NCBI GenBank assembly: GCA_037833965.1
Contig: AP031355.1
Span: 12,921,501-12,985,500, forward strand
Length of the DNA: 64,000 nt
Source: Marchantia polymorpha subsp. ruderalis
Lineage: Eukaryota > Streptophyta > Marchantiopsida > Marchantiales > Marchantiaceae
Direction: 5' to 3'
The notes under the pieces were generated by a model. That model made no database searches, was not told where the DNA came from, and was given only the letters and a program-made list of their open reading frames with translations. This document shows positions 29,746 through 43,199 of this stretch, one piece after another; the stretch's first letter is position 1; the number at the start of each line of letters is the position of its first letter. Made by a program: the position numbers and the translations under genes.

Positions 29746-32384
29746 AAGACGTGACGAAGGCAACAAAACAAGAAAAATTTCAGCTTGCCAGATTTGGCAG
29801 AAGAATTTTTTATCAAGGTTCAACTGATGACACCAGAGAGACCATCCTATATTCTCGAAAGTGAAAAGGTGAACTTTCTTAAAGAGCGGTCTTGGAATGT
29901 GAAACTTCATGCTATGAGCCTCAAGTGTACATCGGCCTTCACTGACCATACGGTAACGTTTTCTACAGATTCTACGACGTAAATATTCTGCATTTTGCTA
30001 CGTGATCATGATCAGCTTCACGGTAAGGTGGAGACTCAGCAGCGCACGTACGTTGTTCTTTTCCAGCGAAGTAGAAATATGGCCAGGTGATTGTCATTTA
30101 TGCAAGAGCAAGAGCAACACTCACAACGTGCACTATGGATCTACATTGTTGTGACCTTGGCACTCGCCGCAGAGACCGTGTGAATTTTCAGAAGTCTGGC
30201 CGGTCGGCCTGAATCGACCGTTAGCTTCTGATTAGGCGCTCAGCTGAAACCATCGGATTGCTTCTACATGAGAATCTTTTGACACAGTTGTATCAACGTG
30301 GTGGCCCTCTTCCCCATCTGAACGTTGTGGCTGCCTTCAAGACATGCATGCATGAGACGATCTATCGCCTGGAGTCCACAGTCATTGATCATGCTAACAC
30401 AGAGTTGGTGCTGATCGCGAAGATTCGGTCGTAGGGCTCTCGAACTTCACATTCGAGCTGTTCTCATTACAATACGCCTCCATTTTCAAGCTCAGGCAAG
30501 AGCGTGTGAGCTTGTGCCAAGTGCGTTACTCCACCGTTGCTGTGGGCCACCCAGAGCGAGATGAACCTTCAGAGTTTGATTCATGCTTTCTGAAACAATC
30601 ACTGTATCTGAGAGTGTGAGAAAAGACTGATAACATCCATCTCCGCACTCCTGACTTGCAGTGAGCCATGGAGGAATGTTGTCATCCCCGAAAACGTCAT
30701 TGTAATCAGTCATGATGACAAGATTTTACGTGCGATATATTTCTCGAAGATCCAACGTAAATCAGGCGGTCGTGTCGCCAGAGCTTTCAGTAATATTCTG
30801 CAGTTGTCAGGAGCAGTTATGAATTGCAATGCAGAACTTTCTGATGAGTGTTTTTGTGTTGCAGGACGCAGACACATTTGCTTTCTATTTATGTCTCGAC
30901 GTGCGTGGAGGACTGGTGATTTCCAGATGATAACGCAGGGACATGATTTATATAAGTCGGCCCTCCTACGTAGGATACTCTTCGTAATACGCGTACCAAG
31001 CAGTTCTGTGTTCATACAGTACATACGTTGGTCAAAGTCAGTGCGCTGAGCTGACTACAACTAAGAACGCCAACTTCTGAGACGAGATTTGAAAAGCCTG
31101 ACTTACGGAGAAGCGAATGTCTGAGTCAAACTCATTCGCCAGTCTTCTAACTCCATTCCATGAAGAAAGTCTACTCACTCTGTATCCGATGACGGGACGA
31201 CCCCTGGAAAGTCGCGAAGCTCTTTATGCTTCCTTCTTATCCAGCGCTCCAATCCAACGATTGAGATTAGAAAAGTCATCATTTCAGAAGCTATGGAAGG
31301 TTTTAGAGATGACATTAGGTAACTAGTCCACTCTACCTAGTTCAGTCTAACATGTTATGAGAATTGCCAATCAAATGAACATTGTTGTAGAGCTAGCCGT
31401 GTTCCATTGGTAATACCCCTCCAAAAGTTCATATCTCTCAGCCTCTTGTTTATTCCTCCTCCTTCTGGAATGTCCAACCCTTGGCATGGTCAAAGTCCAA
31501 GTATAGGTTGCATCATTAGAGCAAAAGAGTTCGAATGTTTTCAGAGTTCACTATAATGGACTAGGCCAAGCCCACACTTGATGCTTCATCCTAGCATGTT
31601 AAGATTCGGTTGACTCTATCTAGATCAAACAGGTATGGTTTAACTTCTGAACCCTCTATAGGTGCAAGAAACCTAAATTCTCTTTTATCGATAGTTTCGC
31701 CAAATGTGAACAAAGCACTGTTAATGCTTTTAACTGGAGTTCATTTTTGTAAAATTCTAGATATCATAGAACCAACGATGATGAAGAGTTAATGTACTAG
31801 ATTGATTTTATATAGCCTCGGGCATGATTGGAATATTACAGGTTCTTTTTTGTTGGGTTCGGTTTTTGTATAATGTACTTCGTCAGTTTATTACTGTACC
31901 TAGATTTCTGAGTGGGTTTCTCTTTTAGTAAGCACTATGCGTTTATTTATAAAATTGCAATAACGGAGTATGCTTTATGCTTCAAAACATATCATGAATG
32001 TGCTTTATTATGTGTGTATCCCTTTTGAATACAAGATTAAGCTACGTTGATTGGACAAAAACAATAAAAATCAAAAAGATTTTTATTAGCATTTTTTTTA
32101 TTTGCTTTCTTATCTCACGTTACTTATTCTTAGATTCTCACAAATAAATTACTTGCATTCCGCTTACATACTAGAATGATTGAAGTTATTTATCATGCCA
32201 CATAATAGAGGGATTCGCAGTACAGAAAATATGTCAGTATGTTTATCCAAATGCACAAGGCTTACTGCATGTTTGAGAGGGATAAGCCGTCAGCAAGCCA
32301 TGATCATAGCATTTCCCTCTGACGCCTATGTATTTAACCGTGTTTCTTAATCAGACTACGTCTGTCTTAATACGGCATTCCTAA
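29746..32384. other. Intergenic stretch, unrecognised open frames
   Basis: Two consecutive minus-strand frames, 30710-31024 and 30492-30713 (MTDYNDVFGDDNIPPWL...), have protein-like composition, but I recognise no family and see no supporting splice pattern. No transposon ends were identified. Confidence 0.35.
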
Positions 32385-32455
32385 CTAAATGGTAAATAGA
32401 TCAAGCCCTTGGTACCCAAAGGGTGAAAAGGATGAAAAACACAAACAATCCAACA
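32385..32455 (-). mobile_element. 71-bp solo LINE 3' end
   Basis: Minus-strand copy of the LINE terminus: one and a half tail units (AATGGTAAATAG), the hairpin region (CCCAAAGGGTG, partly decayed) and UTR words to AACAATCCAAC. It is isolated, 13 kb from the LINE cluster. No convincing target duplication was seen. Confidence 0.75.
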
Positions 32456-34266
32456 ACACTACAGACTGCCGTACATTTCTCTTCCATAGGTTGAAAACTA
32501 AAGTCGAAGAAACACAAGAAGAGTTTAACACACACTTGAGTTTTAATGAGTTCAAACTTAAGACATATTATAAGCTATCAAGCTTCAATTTTTCATTTCA
32601 TGCTCAAAACATTTACTTTTTACATTATGTTATTATATTGAATGGGATGTTAGACTTGATTCAAGGGTAAATTTAGATTTTATGGTAATTTTTTTATAAA
32701 CTGTTCAAATTTTTATTATCAGAGTTTTTGAAATTTTATCAAAATACTTATGTAAATTTTCATATATAATTTTTTGAAGATTCATAGATATTTTAATAAT
32801 GAATGGGAAGAAGAGTTACCATTTTTATTATTAATGTATAGAAGATCTAAAAATTCTGGAGTCAACTAAGACCTCAATTAATGTAGAAAATGTGTTTTTC
32901 TTATATATAAGAAGGGTTTGTTGTTAAACTCAATCATCAATAATCGATGTATAGCAATCAATTGGAAGAAGGAAGAATAAATTATTGATTTTTTTCCAGG
33001 TGAAGTCCACCAAATGAAGACACATTCTTGGTTTAATTATTTATTATAAAAATTCCATCTTGATATTCTACAACAAAGCTTACATATTCACAGTATATAT
33101 TTAAATAATTTAGCAGAGTACAAGATACTCTTAAAATATGAAGACACAATATAGGTGGACTAATATATGGTAGATCACTCATTAATAAATATTACTGTTT
33201 TGGTTAAACCAAGTTAAAACTAGATTTTTAAAACTAGAAGTATATTATTTCTATAAGAATGCATCCAGTTTTATTATATGACTCACTTTGAATTAGATAT
33301 TTTTATTATCATGACCTCTAATCAACTCCGGGCACAGCGTTGAATTTGAACAGACGAGGAAACTACTACAGCACAACGAGCCTGGCTAATATTATGCCCA
33401 CCTGCAACGAAATGAATCCATTTGATAAGAGTATAAGTAGTTATTAAAGGTTCACACATCAAATCATATAGGTGAAGTAAAATAGCTTCGGAAACCTTTC
33501 ATGACGACCAAGGAAGAAATCGTTTGTGCAAGTGAACCCCGAGGCACATTTACCGCTGTCAAACTGGTTACAAGAAGACTTCTCATTTCCAATCACGTAA
33601 AGTGAGCATGACATGTTACATGTCTCCCTTTCATCTGTTCCGTCTCGGATAAACCGAGTAAAGCGAAGTACTAATTAGAGAAGCTGAAGTTATGGTCGGA
33701 ATAGAAATCTCTTTTCCGGCTTTGCATTATACCAACGTTCCAGGATATGAGCAATCGAGTGAAGATTGTGATGACTCAAAAAAATCGCAAATCTGACCAA
33801 TAAGACATTCTTAGAAACCTTTTTACAAATTTTGAAAAAGCTTGAAGTCATTCGAGTTTTAGTTCTATTTATTTCATGCATTTGTTTCTTTTCGATATAA
33901 GGTGCAGGGAGACAACCAAGAGAAAAGTTAAGTGATATTTCAATTTGACTCAATCAGAACAATAACTACCATTTATAGCTGAAATATGGCTAAAATTATA
34001 AGGATACCAAACAAACGGATGATTATCTACAAGCATTTTGTCGACAAAAGTAACTTTATACAAACTGTTGTTAGGAGAATGAAATAAAGGATACATAAGC
34101 TGATTGGGATGAACTTATGTGGCTATATTAGGTCGCATTAACTCAATATCTATGTGTATAACTGAAGCCCAATGTCAGTTCCTGGACACTGAAGTGGCAG
34201 ATTATCAATAATTTCAATAACCGGAGCCATTGACAAAAGAGCCAAGACGACAAAAGAGGGAATTGT
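32456..34266. other. AT-rich intergenic stretch
   Basis: Largely AT-rich DNA (32640-33300 especially) without recognised features. A minus-strand frame at 33690-33953 is not recognised. Confidence 0.5.
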
Positions 34267-34346
34267 GTTGACAGTGGGATTCGAACCCACGCCCTTTCGG
34301 ACCAGAACCTTAATCTGGCGCCTTAGACCAACTCGGCCATATCAAC
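34267..34346 (-). tRNA. tRNA-Leu (AAG)
   Basis: Minus strand begins GTTGATATGGCCGAGTTGG. The acceptor stem GTTGACA-type closes (GTTGATA/TGTCAAC with one G-T-class pair). The A box and the B box (GGTTCGAATCC) are canonical. The anticodon stem CCAGA/TCTGG encloses the loop TTAAGGT with anticodon AAG. A variable arm is present, as expected for leucine (80 nt). There is no encoded CCA and no intron, so it is a nuclear-type gene. Confidence 0.93.
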
Positions 34347-35675
34347 TCACAAAATGCTAGCTACATATATAAAATTTATTATCAACAACCAACGTCTTGC
34401 CAAGTTTTCTAAGAGCTGTAAATATAACAGAAACTACATGTCCTGCATTGAATATGTAGTTTATGTATGTTATTGATTATAAATTTTTTCAATGTTAAGA
34501 TTATCTATCCTGGAGTATTGTAACCCAGCTTTACAGATATAAATGTAGGCCAAAAGGTCCACATTTTGTATATATCTTCTAAAGTAATCTAACTTTGACA
34601 TGTGAGCGCATATCATACTAATTTTTAAACAAAGATGTCGGTTTCTCCTATGTGTCATGTAGTTTCTCGAAAGTAGCTTATATACATTACTATGTAGAGA
34701 GCATCGTTTTATTTTTCAAATGATGATACTTTAAATTCATCTGATAATTTATAATCATTTTGCACTGACACATCATATACTGTGAGATATCATATCTTTT
34801 TATTTATTATGCTCTATAGGTACTACTCACAGATTGTAGACCATTTTGTGCGAGAGTACACTCGAAGATATAAGGTATCAATTTCTTTATCTTCTTTAGT
34901 AAATAGTCCGATAATATATGCACCATGTATGCCAAAGCATATCACAATATGCACTGAGACGAATTACTTTCTTGTAATAATTTTTGTAATTGTAATAATT
35001 TTTAGCTATAGTATATTCATTGCATATTTTGTTGCATAATCTAGATATATCAATCAAGTTGGATGAAACCTATTGGAAAATATTGGGTGATGCATACAGG
35101 AGCAATAAATTTTCTCGTCATTTTTATTGGTCATGGAATATAAAGCAGTTAAGTGAAATCATGTAGTTTTAAATATGACCATAAAAATTTATGAATTTAG
35201 CATCTAAATTCAGGGTTTTAGATTACTTGTAAAAAGCTTGAATGTGAATTTCTGGGAATATAAAACTAATTTTTCATTTTTTCAAAAAAGTACAAAACAA
35301 TTCTTCATGTGTCTTCGGGCAAAACAATGCACTTGCCACAAGAGACTACGACATTAAAAGTAACAAATTTTGGATAGTTGACCTATGAATTTGGGCTCCC
35401 ATTTACTAAAGACCAGAACAAATCAGATGATGTTCAAAATTGAATGATATTACTTCTCACAAGCACCTGCCCGTAAAGTACCGAGAATCATGATACGTTA
35501 GGCTATGATTCTTCTAATGTTCCGTTAGAATGCACACCTCATTCTACTTATGCTTGAGGCTCGCGAAGAAGCGCCGGTTCATCATTCCTGTTACATGGTT
35601 TCAACCGACTAAACACAGTCGATTTTGGGGATTCTGAGTTTCCCTGAGCCTTAATCAAAAGGCAACTGTTCGATT
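34347..35675. other. AT-rich spacer between two tRNA genes
   Basis: No gene recognised. Small open frames at 34470-34658 and 34782-35039 are AT-rich and unconvincing. Confidence 0.5.
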
Positions 35676-35746
35676 GTGGCTGCTGGGATTCGAGCCCAGG
35701 TCTCCACGGCCACAACGTGGAATTCTCACCACTAAACTACAGCCAC
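35676..35746 (-). tRNA. tRNA-His (GTG)
   Basis: Minus strand GTGGCTGTAGTTTAGTGGTG ... CAGCAGCCAC. The acceptor stem GTGGCTG/CAGCCAC is perfect. The anticodon stem CCACG/CGTGG holds the loop TTGTGGC (GTG). The B box is GGCTCGAATCC. It matches the usual plant nuclear tRNA-His form; the extra 5' G is added after transcription. Confidence 0.95.
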
Positions 35747-37589
35747 TGGGTGTAGAGAGATGACGCACTTCACTTTTTGTCTGTAACCTGATCTTGAACG
35801 CAAAGCAACACTTCAACTGAAGCTTATGTAAGACATATATACACACGCTATGATGTATTGAAATATATTCTATAGAGATAAATATTTCCACATAATGAAA
35901 TTTATTTCCTTATGTTGAATACCACTTCTGTCAATACTTGACGTTCACACTTAACAGACCAAGTTCTTATAGTCACCAACTGCAGTATATTCTGATTATG
36001 TCTACCTGTAGAGATGGACATCCACGGATATCCACGGCTGATTTAGCTTCCACCGAGATCTTTGTGTAAATAATTTTTTTCACTCTGAGTACACAAGAAA
36101 TGATAGACCTCCTCTAAGTGACTAGAGATAAACTAGGGAAAAAAAACACGTATTGATGTAATTAAAACCCTCACGTCTCAAATAATTCAGCTAAAATGCC
36201 CACTTCTTATATACTTGAAATTTATTTGAAATACATATGAAAAGACTAGTAGAATTTATTTGAGATATATAATGATTTTTTTAGTAATGCTGTTAATATG
36301 TTACGTCATGTATACGCATTTGAATCAAGTTGAAGCAAGTATTTATTACGTCAAGTCTCTCCAGTGCATGTTTTTCTCTTTGTAAATTTATGTTTAGAAC
36401 CTTCCATAAGCATGGTATCTTTACTTGGTCTAACAATGTGAGGATGAGCATGTACTTTATGAGCGAGTGGAGCCCTTGAAGGGTCATGAATTATTCGGCT
36501 GCACTGCATGTCATCGACTAGCTTGAAGCAAGTGGGATAATATCACCGTCGTCCTTGCCCTCGTCGTTGAAGATTTCAGCAATTATTTTTCTTCACAATG
36601 TAGGTGAGCACAACTCTATGCAATTCATTGTTCAGTAAATTTAAGTCGCATATCAGATTTCACTCCGTTATTGCAAAAACTGAGAACTAATATGCCGTAG
36701 GGAACCGCAAGCCTTAAATTTGTATAGAGTTGTGGCTTTGGACAGGATTAGCTTCTCCTTACCATGTCCAACCGTGCGTGTGATGTGCCAAGTCTTGAAA
36801 GAGCTTTGGTTTGTCTGAATACATCAAGGATTGTTTTGTTTTCTGCTATTCTTGCGTGATGTTTTTGCTTTGCATTTCTTGGACGTGTAGGTGCTGACCT
36901 GGTTGATTGATCAAGTAATGACCATCTTCTGGATATTAGTGAGGGAAGTATGTCGTGGATAGGTTGATATTCATACAGAATCTCGCGTGGCGAGGTGTCC
37001 AGTGTGAAGTCTGAATTTTCTGAATGTAGTTGCAAAGTAGCATTCTCCGACTGATAAATTATGAACCTTTGTTTGGAAGAGAGAATAGTCATGTGCATAG
37101 GTATTGGACCAAGATGTATTGAGGCTACATTGTTGATAGCAATAGAAGAGGTGTGCTTCAAGTTTGACCATGTGGTTGAAAGTAGTTTCTTATGAGTATT
37201 GTAGATTCAATGGCAAAGTATCAAAAATTAACGGGAAGGTTAATTTTATCCAAGCCACACATAGACTTAAAGTGCCAACTATACTCACATGATCAAGAAA
37301 CTGACACACAATTTTGGTTTCTTGTCTAGTATTTCAGATTCAATGGGTTGGATTCAAAACTTCTTTTCACGAGGAAGTAAATACTTGTGATCTAAATTCA
37401 GCAGCTTTTCGCAGACAATTCATCATTCTCTTAACTCCTCTAGACAATCGGATACTAAGAAGAAGCATAAATATTAAAATGGTAAAATTTTCTTAAATTG
37501 ACATAAATCCCATTATGAATGTCTATGAAAGTTGCAAGAAAAACTTTGATACTAGAAACAATCAAATTGCATAAAGCAAAAGCTTACCA
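35747..37589. other. Intergenic stretch with one unrecognised 137-codon frame
   Basis: The minus-strand frame 36748-37161 (137 codons) has protein-like composition, with a basic C-terminal part (RSAPTRPRNAKQKHHAR), but no family was recognised and no start context or introns were established. Otherwise AT-rich spacer. Confidence 0.3.
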
Positions 37590-38763
37590 CTTAGGACGCC
37601 GAAGTTCACGAATTTTTCGAGTTTCAAGTTGGAGTTTTCGAGTGTTGGGGTCAAGATCGTTTATTGCAGAGATTGTTTCTTCGCGTTGAAGTGTACACGG
37701 AGGCTGAAAATTTGTAGGGGCGTGAAATTGGGTAGCGCGCTCCAGCGTGCAAAATTTCATGCATTTTGGAGAAAGTACGTCGAATTTCACGAATTTCTGC
37801 AGTTTAGAGTGTCAATTGCGAGTGTTCAGGTGGTCACGAAAATGTTTAGACATTTTTATCTTTTCTAAGAAGAATGATCTGGGGCTGAAAATTTTTTGGA
37901 CACTTGAAGATTAATATTCGGCAGTAACATAATAATTTTGACGGTCAATGGACGCTTGAGTCAGAAGTTACGGCCCATTTGGAGTTTCAACTTTTTGTTT
38001 CGAGTGTTTAGGTGGTCACAAAAATGTTCAAATATTTTTATCTTTTCAACTAAGCATGATTTGAGGCTGAAAATTTTGTGGACTTAGAGATCAATATTCT
38101 TCATTTGCATAAAAAGTTCGAAGGTGAATGGACGCTTGAGACAGAAGTTACAGCACATTTGGAGTTTTGACTTTTTGTTTTCAGTGTTCAAGTGGTAACA
38201 AAAATGTTCAGACATTTTTATCTTTTCAACGAAGCATGATCTGAGGCTGAAACTTTTAAGAGACTTGGAGATCAATATTCGGCAGCTGCATAAAAAGTTT
38301 GAAGGTGAATGGATGCCTGAGACAGAAGTTACGGCACATTTGGAGTTTTGACTTTTTGTTTCGAATGTTCATATGGCCACAAAAATGTTTAGACATTTTT
38401 ATCTTTCTGACAAAGCATGATCTGAGTCTGAAAATTTTTGGGGACTTGGATATTAATATTCAGCAGTTGCATAAAACGTTTGAAGTTGAATGGAAGCTTG
38501 GGTCAGAAGTTACGACATTTTTGGAGTTTTGACTTTTTGTTTCGAGTGTTGAGGTGGGCACAAAAATGTTCAGACATTTTTATCTTTTTGACGAAGCATG
38601 ATCTGAGGTTGAAAATTTTTGAGGACTTGGAGATAAATATTCGGCAGTAGTGTAAAAAGTTTGAAGGTGAATGGACGCTTGACTCAGAAAGAACAACATT
38701 TTTGGTGTTTCGACTTTGAATTTCGAGTGTTTGGGTGATACCAAAATATTAAGTTGATACGAT
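37590..38763 (+). repeat. 5' leader and 181-bp monomers of a full-length beta LINE
   Basis: The leader (37590-37840) is similar to 8531-8711 and includes a partial duplication of its GACGCCGAAGTTCACGAATT segment about 180 bp apart. It is followed by five 181-bp monomers: the ATTTTTATCTTTT marker falls at about 37853, 38034, 38214, 38395 and 38576. ORF1 begins directly after, at 38764. The units are more diverged from one another than in the 7640-8530 array, so this is an older copy. Confidence 0.82.
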
Positions 38764-39504
38764 ATGGCTTCTCAAGACGATATTTTGCAAACACTTTTTG
38801 AAGAATTGAAGGAACTTTGACATGAATTCAAGATGCAAGCGGCTGCTTTAACTCTCGCACATAATCAAATTTGAGAGTTAATGGGATCACAGAAGAATGT
38901 GGAGAAGGTGTTCAAGGATAGTGTGTCTGTGATGTGAGACGTGTCTAAATCTGTGGATGACATCCAAGGAAAGGTATGCTCTCAGCTGACAAGTGCGGAT
39001 AGTCCTAGATTGCATGAGGTGGTCGAAAGCTGAGATCTGAAAATCAAATCCTACGCTGAAGCTACAAAGGCTGCTCAAATATCTTTTTGTCAAGAACAAG
39101 AGATTGAAAAGTCCAATCAGCTCGCACGTAGGAAGAATGTGAGAATTTCAGGTTTACCTGAATAGAGAATGAAGATGTCAAGAGTGTTGTCACCAAGTTT
39201 TTTGGTTGAAACACTTCAGGTTTCCAATCCGGAATTGGCTCAAGCTTTTCGTATTGGAAACAAGGAAGCTCAACCTCGTGGTATTATATTGAAGTTTGTC
39301 AATCAAACTCAACGTGATGTTGCCTTACCTAATAAGGCTATGTTAAAGGGACGTAGAATATGGTTGGATCCTAATCTGACTCCACTACAAGTGGAAGTTA
39401 GGAGAAAGGAGCTTGCGAAGGTAAAAGAGGCTCAAGAGTCGGGTTTTGTTGCTTATTTACACGATGGGAGAGCAATCGTTACTCAGAGGAGGAGGGTGTC
39501 GTGA
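38764..39504 (+). pseudogene. LINE ORF1, beta subfamily, degenerate
   Basis: Starts ATGGCTTCTCAAGACGAT, the same start as 7609 (minus). The coiled-coil part carries several stops (TGACATGAATTC, TTTGAGAGTTAATGG, GTGAGACGTG). The RRM and C-terminal part is open over 39169-39504 (ELAQAFRIGNKEAQPRGIIL ... AIVTQRRRVS) apart from small indels. The stop at 39502-39504 is separated by 24 nt from the ATG of ORF2, which shows the native dicistronic spacing. Confidence 0.82.
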
Positions 39505-39528
39505 ACATAGCAATCTGAGAAGCTAAGG

Positions 39529-42500
39529 ATGTTGGTGAGGAATATCCTAGAACTTTCAACAACAAAGTATGTGAGTGCTGCTCCGATTTGGAAGATGGCT
39601 GACGTCATCAACATTGTGGAGACTTGGGAACATGAAAGCAATACTATTGCTGAGTTGGAAGGGTTTACCTTGGTGGGATCGATATGGAACCTGAGAAGAC
39701 AACATGCGGGAAGGGGTCAAGTAGATATTGCTACTTTCATCAAGTCTCATCTTCTACCTCCCATACATCTAGAAGCTCAAGCTGTTGGTGGACAGTATCA
39801 TTGGCTACGTCTCGGTATGGTTGGAGGATCTTATTGCTATTTGGCAATTTGTTATTTTGCATCATTGTCCATGGGTATCTACTCAACACGCTTTTGCAAC
39901 CGAAGTGAACCATTCCATCGGATTATTGGAAATGTTCTTATATTCCAAAGTAAAGGGGATGTCTTTCTTGCTGGAGATTTCAATGCTCGTATACGTTGTG
40001 CTCAATTTACTCAGTTTAGTGATCCCTTGGCTTCTTGTATGTTTGAAGAAATTTACGAATGTTTGTGGTCTAGAACCTCTTTTGATCCTTCCACAAATTC
40101 TTTGACAGAGCACTTTTTGACATTTAGAGCCACTTGTAACTTGAAGGTTCTTAATGGAACCTCTCGCTTTCCCAACTCTTAGTCCAATACTTGTTTTTCC
40201 CCTACCGGTGCTAGCACAAGAGATTTACTTTTGTCTTCCTTGGTAAGTACCTCTCTTATCTCCAGTTTTGATATTCTCGATACTCAACCTAAATCAGATC
40301 ATGCACCTCTTTTGTTCACACTTTCAATGTCAAAATCAATCTCTACTTCACCTTGTCAATCTCTTTTAGCTTCTCCCAAGTTTCCCTTAGATCTTTGTAA
40401 AAGAGACCTTTATGCAGAACATCTACAAGATCTTTTGACTCACACCATATGGAGTCCATATTCGCATACCGCTAGTTTACAGCTCATAGAATTGCTCAAA
40501 ACTTTTGCATCGAAGTTCTTTTCGAGGCATAGTACTAGGATTGCTAAGGGGCTACCTTGTAATGGATGGTTTGACTCCGAATGCAAGCTAGCAAGGGCAA
40601 GGTCAGTTGATAGGTCTTTGGATATTCAAAGTCGGCTTCTCTTGACAAGGATATACAAAGACTTGGTAAAGTCTAAGAAACGAGCTTTCTTAAAACGGAA
40701 GCAAGAATCCTTGACAAAGGTTTTGACCTGATGAAGGATCCCAAGTCCTTTTAAAGACGATTAGCTACACCATCCTCAAAACCTTCTCTTGATTCCGAAT
40801 CTTTGGTAGCTTTTGCCAAAAAGCTTTATTTCTTTCTAGAAGCCACATTTATGCCATATTGTGAAGCAACACCTGGATTATTTTCTCAAGGAGAGGTGAT
40901 GACTATTCTCCAAAAATTAGCAAATGGCAAATGTGAGGATTTAGATGGCTTGTCCATTGAACTTATCAAGTGAGGAGGAGATTGTATTGTTCCGGTTCTC
41001 ACTAAGCTTTTGGAAGATGCTATGGGTCATGGTTTTTCATCAACTTCGTCCATGCGGAAGATTGTTCCTATTCATAAATCAGGAAGGAAGGACGTGGTGA
41101 CAAACTATCGCACCATCATGGTTGGTAGTGTTTTTGCCAAGTTGTTTGGGAAGTTGGTAGAATCGAAGTTGAGCACATGGACAGAGTATTTTCAAAAGAG
41201 AGCAAAGGCCCAAGCTGGTTTTGTCCTACATACAACACTATTGACCATATTTTGGCCTTACGTGTTTTATGGGAGAAATCCAAGGGCAATGGGAAAGCTT
41301 TATTTTGTGCCTTCATCGATTTGAAGAAAGCTTTTGATACTGTTTCTTGTAAGCTTTTAAGGAAAAGATTAAAAGACATTGGAGTACTGACTTATCTACT
41401 CGGAGCTGTGGCCACTTTATACAGTTAAGTTTGAGCTAAGATTGATGCCTCTCAGCCTCAAGAGATCTCGAGCACCATTGGAGTTATTCAAGGTTGTCCT
41501 CTCTCTCCTACTCTATTCGGAATATTCATAGATGATATAAAGGTGGTTGGATGATTGTGAGAGTGAAGGAGTCAAACTTGGAGACTTTGTGATCAAAGCT
41601 CTTTTGTATTCAGATGATATCATATTACTAGCACGTGATGCAATTAGTTTACAGAAACACCTTGATACTTTGGCTAGCTTTTGTACTCAAAATCAGATGG
41701 AAGTCTATCCGGAAAAATCAAAGATCAATCTTGTGGGCACTAGATCCAAGTTTTCTCTCTTTTACAAGGGACTAGAATTGGAACAAGTGAAGAGTTACAA
41801 ATATTTAGGCATTGATTTTTCTTAGAATTATAGTTGAGCATTTTGTGTGCAAAAGAGAGTAGAAGCTGGTTACAAAGCTCTATATTCATTGTTAAATCGA
41901 TGTAAAAGAGCTCATCTAGTATCTTGGAGTCTAAGAAAATTTTTATTTAGGAGCTTAGTGTTGCCGGTGGTTTTATATGGGACACAAGTGTGGGGTACTA
42001 GCATTAAGAAGACAAGTTGGGAGCGTGTGAAGAGGGTGCAAAAGATCTTCTTACAAGAAGAGTTAGGTTTTAAGGAACCAAACTCTTTATGCTATTCTTC
42101 TTGCGGAAACAAGTTGTCTACCTCTTTAAGCTGAAGCTCTCTACTTGACCATCACTTATATTAGAAGGGTGAGATCTCTTGATGCTTCTCGACTTCCTCT
42201 TCATGCTTTGCGTACCACACGTTCCAAGGGATAGTTTGCAGATGTGATGACTTGGTCTTTGAGGTGGAATGTGAAGGAATTGGATTGGGATCTGCAACCT
42301 ATGGCCCTTCGCGAGCGTATTAAGGAGGAGTTTAGCAAAATCATTTGGAGGAGAGGAGGCACTAAAATGCAGTTTTACCAACTTCATGTGAATTCTATGC
42401 TTATTTACTGTGAGCAAGTGTACCTTGTTGTAGAGATCGCTACACATTTACGTCAAATTATTGCCAGGCATAGAACATGATCTCATAGGCTTGGAATTGA

Positions 42501-42738
42501 GGAAGGACGTTGATTGAATATTGATAGAAGTGAACTGATTTGTAGGCTATGTGATGGGAGAAATGTTGAGGATGAAGAGCATGTGTTTCTTACTTGTACT
42601 AGATATATAACGATTAGAGTGGCTCATAAAGTTGATTTCGAGAATTTCTATTCTTTGCTTTAGCTTGAGCCTTATAATTTAGGTTGTTACATTAGAGATA
42701 TTATTAGTTACCGTTCTAGTGCTTTGGGCACTAGCTAG
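39529..42738 (+). pseudogene. LINE ORF2, beta subfamily, full-length but degenerate
   Basis: Spans the complete ORF2 (about 1070 codons) and gives the domain order: endonuclease (GDFNAR, near 39970-39985), linker, RT, CRLCDGRNVEDEEHVF finger, terminal SALGTS. Defects include TAG in PNS-stop-SNT (about 40180), a frameshift near 40725, TGA in IKWGGD (40971), a 1-bp loss in GFRPT (about 41222), a stop near 41427, a small deletion in DDIERW (41540) and YADD changed to YSDD. Many more follow. It is an old, dead copy, useful as a template for the intact layout. Confidence 0.87.
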
Positions 42739-42853
42739 GGGGTTCTTTTGGTTCTCTTCTAGTTTGGAGTTGGATTGTTTGTATTGTGTTTTTTAGCCTT
42801 TTGACCCTTTGGGTCCCATGGGCTTGATCCATTTAACATTTATCATTTACATT
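42739..42853 (+). other. 3' UTR and worn heptamer tail of the full-length beta LINE
   Basis: UTR and hairpin (GACCC-TTT-GGGTC, 42803-42815) are kept. The tail is decayed (ATTTAACATTTATCATTTAC). This marks the right end of the element that starts at about 37590. I could not define a target duplication. Confidence 0.8.
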
Positions 42854-43199
42854 GAACATGAATTTGATGCCATTTGTTATTTTGGCTACGTCACATCTTT
42901 GATACGAGTCGATAGATGATATGACAAATAACCAAAACAAGCACAAAAATTCTAGACGTGTAGCTTTCAACTAAGATATTTATTCTCTTCCTACCAAGCA
43001 CAACCACTAGTAATATGTAAACTATACATATTTCACTATACTTTATCTAAATTTTCATTTTGAGTTACCTCTATTTTTATCTCTAACGGAAAAAAAAGTA
43101 TTAGAATGGGTCTAGAAAAAAATTAAGATCAAAATAATCAATTTATAGATATTGGACATATCTAAATAAACATAATGTGAGCATGATCAAATTACACTT
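42854..43199. other. AT-rich spacer
   Basis: No feature recognised between the LINE tail and the copia remnant. Confidence 0.5.

Noticed and set aside
35655..35891. Minus-strand 78-codon frame
   Set aside because: It runs through the tRNA-His gene; a shadow.
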